Assembly: GCF_002939475.1 (NCBI RefSeq)
Contig: NZ_PKFQ01000001.1
Location: forward strand, 868,001 to 932,000
Reading direction: 5' to 3'
From: Streptomyces cinnamoneus
Lineage (GTDB): Bacteria; Actinomycetota; Actinomycetes; Streptomycetales; Streptomycetaceae
DNA length: 64,000 bases
Position numbers and translations under genes: made by a program. Below, piece by piece: positions 62,285-64,000 of this stretch. The notes beneath the pieces are model-generated. The model searched no databases. It was not told the DNA's origin and was given only the letters and a program-made list of their open reading frames with translations. Position 1 is the stretch's first letter; the number at the start of each line of letters is the position of its first letter.

Positions 62285-63244
62285 TCAGCCGTGCGGGCCG
62301 GCCGCCCACTCCAGGACCGCCATGGCGCTGGAGAGCTTCATCGCCGCCTGGGTCCAGGCCAGTGAGCGGGGGCCGTCGAGGACGCGGCCGGAGACCTCGT
62401 CGCCCCGGTGGGCGGGCAGGTCGTGCATGAAGGACGCCCGGGGCCAGCGGTCCAGCAGGTGCTCGTCGACGTGGAAGGGGCGGAACGCCTCGCGCCAGTC
62501 GGGGTCGGGCTTGACGGTGCCCGTGGTCTGCCAGCGGGTGGTGTAGACGACGTCCACGTCCGCGGGGGCGGCGGCCAGTTCGTGGATCTGCTCGACCGCC
62601 GCGCCGACGGTGCCGGCCCGGCGTTCCGCGGTGCGCAGTTCGTCCTCGGGCAGGCCGTATCCGGCGGGGGTGGCGAAGGTGACGCGGGCGCCGGGGACCG
62701 CGGCGAGCCCGTGGGCGAGGGCGACCGCGGTGTTGTTGCCCTCGCCCACGTACAGGACCTGGATGCCGGTGAGGTCGCCGAAGGTCAGCGCGAGGGTGGC
62801 GAGGTCGCACAGGCCCTGGCTGGGGTGCTCCTGGGCGGCCATGGCGTTGACGACCGGCAGCCGGCCGCTGCGGGAGAGGTTGCGCAGCTCGTCGAGCGGG
62901 CCGGCGGTCCGGGCGACCAGCAGGTCGAGCATCGAGCCCAGCACCCGGCCGGTGTCGCCCACCGTCTCCCCGGTGTTGAGCTGGAGGTCGCCGGGACCGA
63001 AGCCGACGGGAGAACCGCCCAGCCGCAGGGTGGCGACGGTGAAGGCGGTGCGCGTGCGGGTCGAGGTCCTGGTGAAGAGCACCCCCACCACCTGGGCCGC
63101 CAGCGGCCGGTCATGGGCCCGCGGGTCGTGGAACAGCTCGACCGAGCGGGCGGTCAGGCCCTGGATCAGCGGTGGGGGCAGCTCCGCCAGTGAGAACAGG
63201 CCCCGTTCCGGTCCGGGACCCTGCCGCAGGGGGGTGTCGCCCAT
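62285..63244 (-). CDS. Variant ornithine-type carbamoyltransferase
   Basis: A 319-residue member of the aspartate/ornithine carbamoyltransferase family, which moves carbamoyl from carbamoyl phosphate to an amine. The carbamoyl-phosphate motif Ser61-Thr-Arg-Thr-Arg and HPSQ (140-143) are intact. The amine side differs: the FMHCLPAH motif of ornithine enzymes is FMHDLPAH here (Asp275 in place of Cys), and the ornithine loop SMG is replaced by TTRWQTTG. It therefore probably does not make citrulline and may act on a pathway-specific amine. It is 31 bp downstream of the diiron oxygenase gene in a four-gene operon. Confidence 0.86.
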   Translation of the reverse strand: MGDTPLRQGPGPERGLFSLAELPPPLIQGLTARSVELFHDPRAHDRPLAAQVVGVLFTRTSTRTRTAFTVATLRLGGSPVGFGPGDLQLNTGETVGDTGRVLGSMLDLLVARTAGPLDELRNLSRSGRLPVVNAMAAQEHPSQGLCDLATLALTFGDLTGIQVLYVGEGNNTAVALAHGLAAVPGARVTFATPAGYGLPEDELRTAERRAGTVGAAVEQIHELAAAPADVDVVYTTRWQTTGTVKPDPDWREAFRPFHVDEHLLDRWPRASFMHDLPAHRGDEVSGRVLDGPRSLAWTQAAMKLSSAMAVLEWAAGPHG

Positions 63245-63275
63245 GGGACCTCGCTTCCTGGAGTGGCGTCGGTGG

Positions 63276-64000
63276 TCAGGGCCGGCTCACCAGCTCGGCC
63301 GTCTCGAAGGCCGCCCGGCCGCCCGGCACGTCCAGCACCCCGGTCTCCTCGAACAGCCGCACCGCGTGCCGGGAGGCCGACCGGACGTCCGCGTTCACGC
63401 GCTGCGGCGGGTAGGAGTCGCGCACGACCTCCTCGACGGCGGCCGGGGGCAGACCGGCGGCGGCCAGGGAGGCCCGGACGGGGCCGAGGTCGGGCAGCAG
63501 GCTGGAGCGGATCAGCCCCGGCAGGCAGCGGGCGATCCGCCCGCGCCGGGCGGCCGGCTGACCTGCCCACAACTCGCGGAAGAAGCCCAGGAAGAAGGCG
63601 TGGTGCCAGCCCTCGTCGCGGGCGTGGTCGCGGACGATGTCGCGGACGACCGTCAGGACGCGCCGGTCCTTCGGCACGTCGTTGAGGATCGCCGTGATCA
63701 GCGTTTCGAAGACGACGACCTGGAGCAGCTGGGCCAGCACGGGTTCGTCCGGGAGGGCCCGGTGTCCCACGTCGTCGAGCCGGGCGAGGAAGGGCGCGAA
63801 GTCGTAGGGGGCCACGGCGACGCCCGAGGCGCGGGAGACCTGGTCGACGACGTCGAGGCTGTAGAGGGAGTGGTAACCCTCGTCGACGTAGATCCGGTAG
63901 GCGTCGAGGCGGGTGGCGACGGGCAGTTCGATGTCGCAGCGCCCGCCGGCGATGCGCTCGGTGGCGCGGTTGACCACACGGGTCTCGAACTGGGCGGTGA
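63276..64000 (-). CDS. AurF-like diiron oxygenase, 5' end off window
   Basis: At least 241 residues are visible, ending at 63276; the frame stays open through the right edge, so the N-terminus is missing. Metal-binding helices show DEGYHSLYSLD, VVFETLITAI and RDEGWHHAFFLGFF, matching the Glu/His pattern of AurF-family p-aminobenzoate N-oxygenases, which oxidise amines to hydroxylamine or nitro groups. The substrate is unknown. As first visible gene of the operon with the carbamoyltransferase, methyltransferase and synthetase-like genes, it may oxidise an amino-acid nitrogen. Confidence 0.8.
   Translation of the reverse strand, partial: TAQFETRVVNRATERIAGGRCDIELPVATRLDAYRIYVDEGYHSLYSLDVVDQVSRASGVAVAPYDFAPFLARLDDVGHRALPDEPVLAQLLQVVVFETLITAILNDVPKDRRVLTVVRDIVRDHARDEGWHHAFFLGFFRELWAGQPAARRGRIARCLPGLIRSSLLPDLGPVRASLAAAGLPPAAVEEVVRDSYPPQRVNADVRSASRHAVRLFEETGVLDVPGGRAAFETAELVSRP

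Overview
The window is high-GC actinobacterial DNA, almost certainly Streptomyces: GTG starts, ATGA/GTGA gene overlaps, rare TTA codons confined to regulated genes, SARP regulators, MbtH and modular PKS/NRPS genes. I see no rRNA, tRNA, CRISPR array or phage/plasmid module. No database was consulted; all functions come from motifs read in the translations.

Layout. (1) 1-7664, minus strand: most of a type I PKS gene with domain order ACP-KS-degenerate AT-AT-DH-ER-KR-ACP; its 3' end runs off the left edge. A divergent DrrAB-like ABC exporter (8.2-10.1 kb) follows. (2) 10.1-19.7 kb: ordinary chromosomal-type genes (two bPH2 membrane proteins, a small membrane protein, a glycosyltransferase-like protein, an orphan NarL-type response regulator, an agmatinase-family ureohydrolase, a CrtI-like flavoprotein and an HD-domain protein). 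Two copies of a short MITE-like element sit at gene ends here and overlap three TAG stop codons. (3) 19.8-53 kb: a complete-looking NRPS cluster flanked by two large SARP/AfsR-type regulators. It holds an MFS exporter with a TTA codon, a SyrP/TauD-type dioxygenase, a free A-T didomain with a glutamine-like pocket, a type II thioesterase, both subunits of coenzyme-B12 glutamate mutase, an AsnRS-like asparagine synthetase, an FMN-binding GltB-like protein, MbtH, and a 5667-residue NRPS. (4) 53.1-56.3 kb: a LppU-like anchored protein, an unpaired DhaK and a succinate-semialdehyde-type dehydrogenase. (5) 56.5-64 kb: a glutamate-type ABC importer without an ATPase gene, an ectoine-hydroxylase-like enzyme, and a minus-strand operon of an AurF-like diiron oxygenase, a variant ornithine-type carbamoyltransferase, an NPPY methyltransferase and a class I aminoacyl-tRNA-synthetase-like protein. 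This looks like part of a second, non-NRPS pathway for a modified amino acid.

How the NRPS cluster may work (inference): glutamate mutase makes 3-methylaspartate; the AsnRS paralogue, which lacks an anticodon-binding domain, could amidate it to 3-methylasparagine; the GltB-like FMN protein acts on an unknown intermediate. In parallel, the A-T didomain may load Gln/Glu, the dioxygenase may hydroxylate it on the carrier, and the thioesterase may release or hand it on. The assembly line is A-T / C-A-T / C-A-T / C-T / C-A-T / C-A-T-TE. The fourth module has no A domain, so a hexapeptide is expected only if that carrier is loaded in trans. A domains 2, 3 and 5 are near copies, sharing a 900-bp tract with no difference seen, and should activate the same monomer. 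Phased heptamer repeats upstream of the exporter and TTA codons in the first gene and in the second SARP point to SARP plus bldA control.
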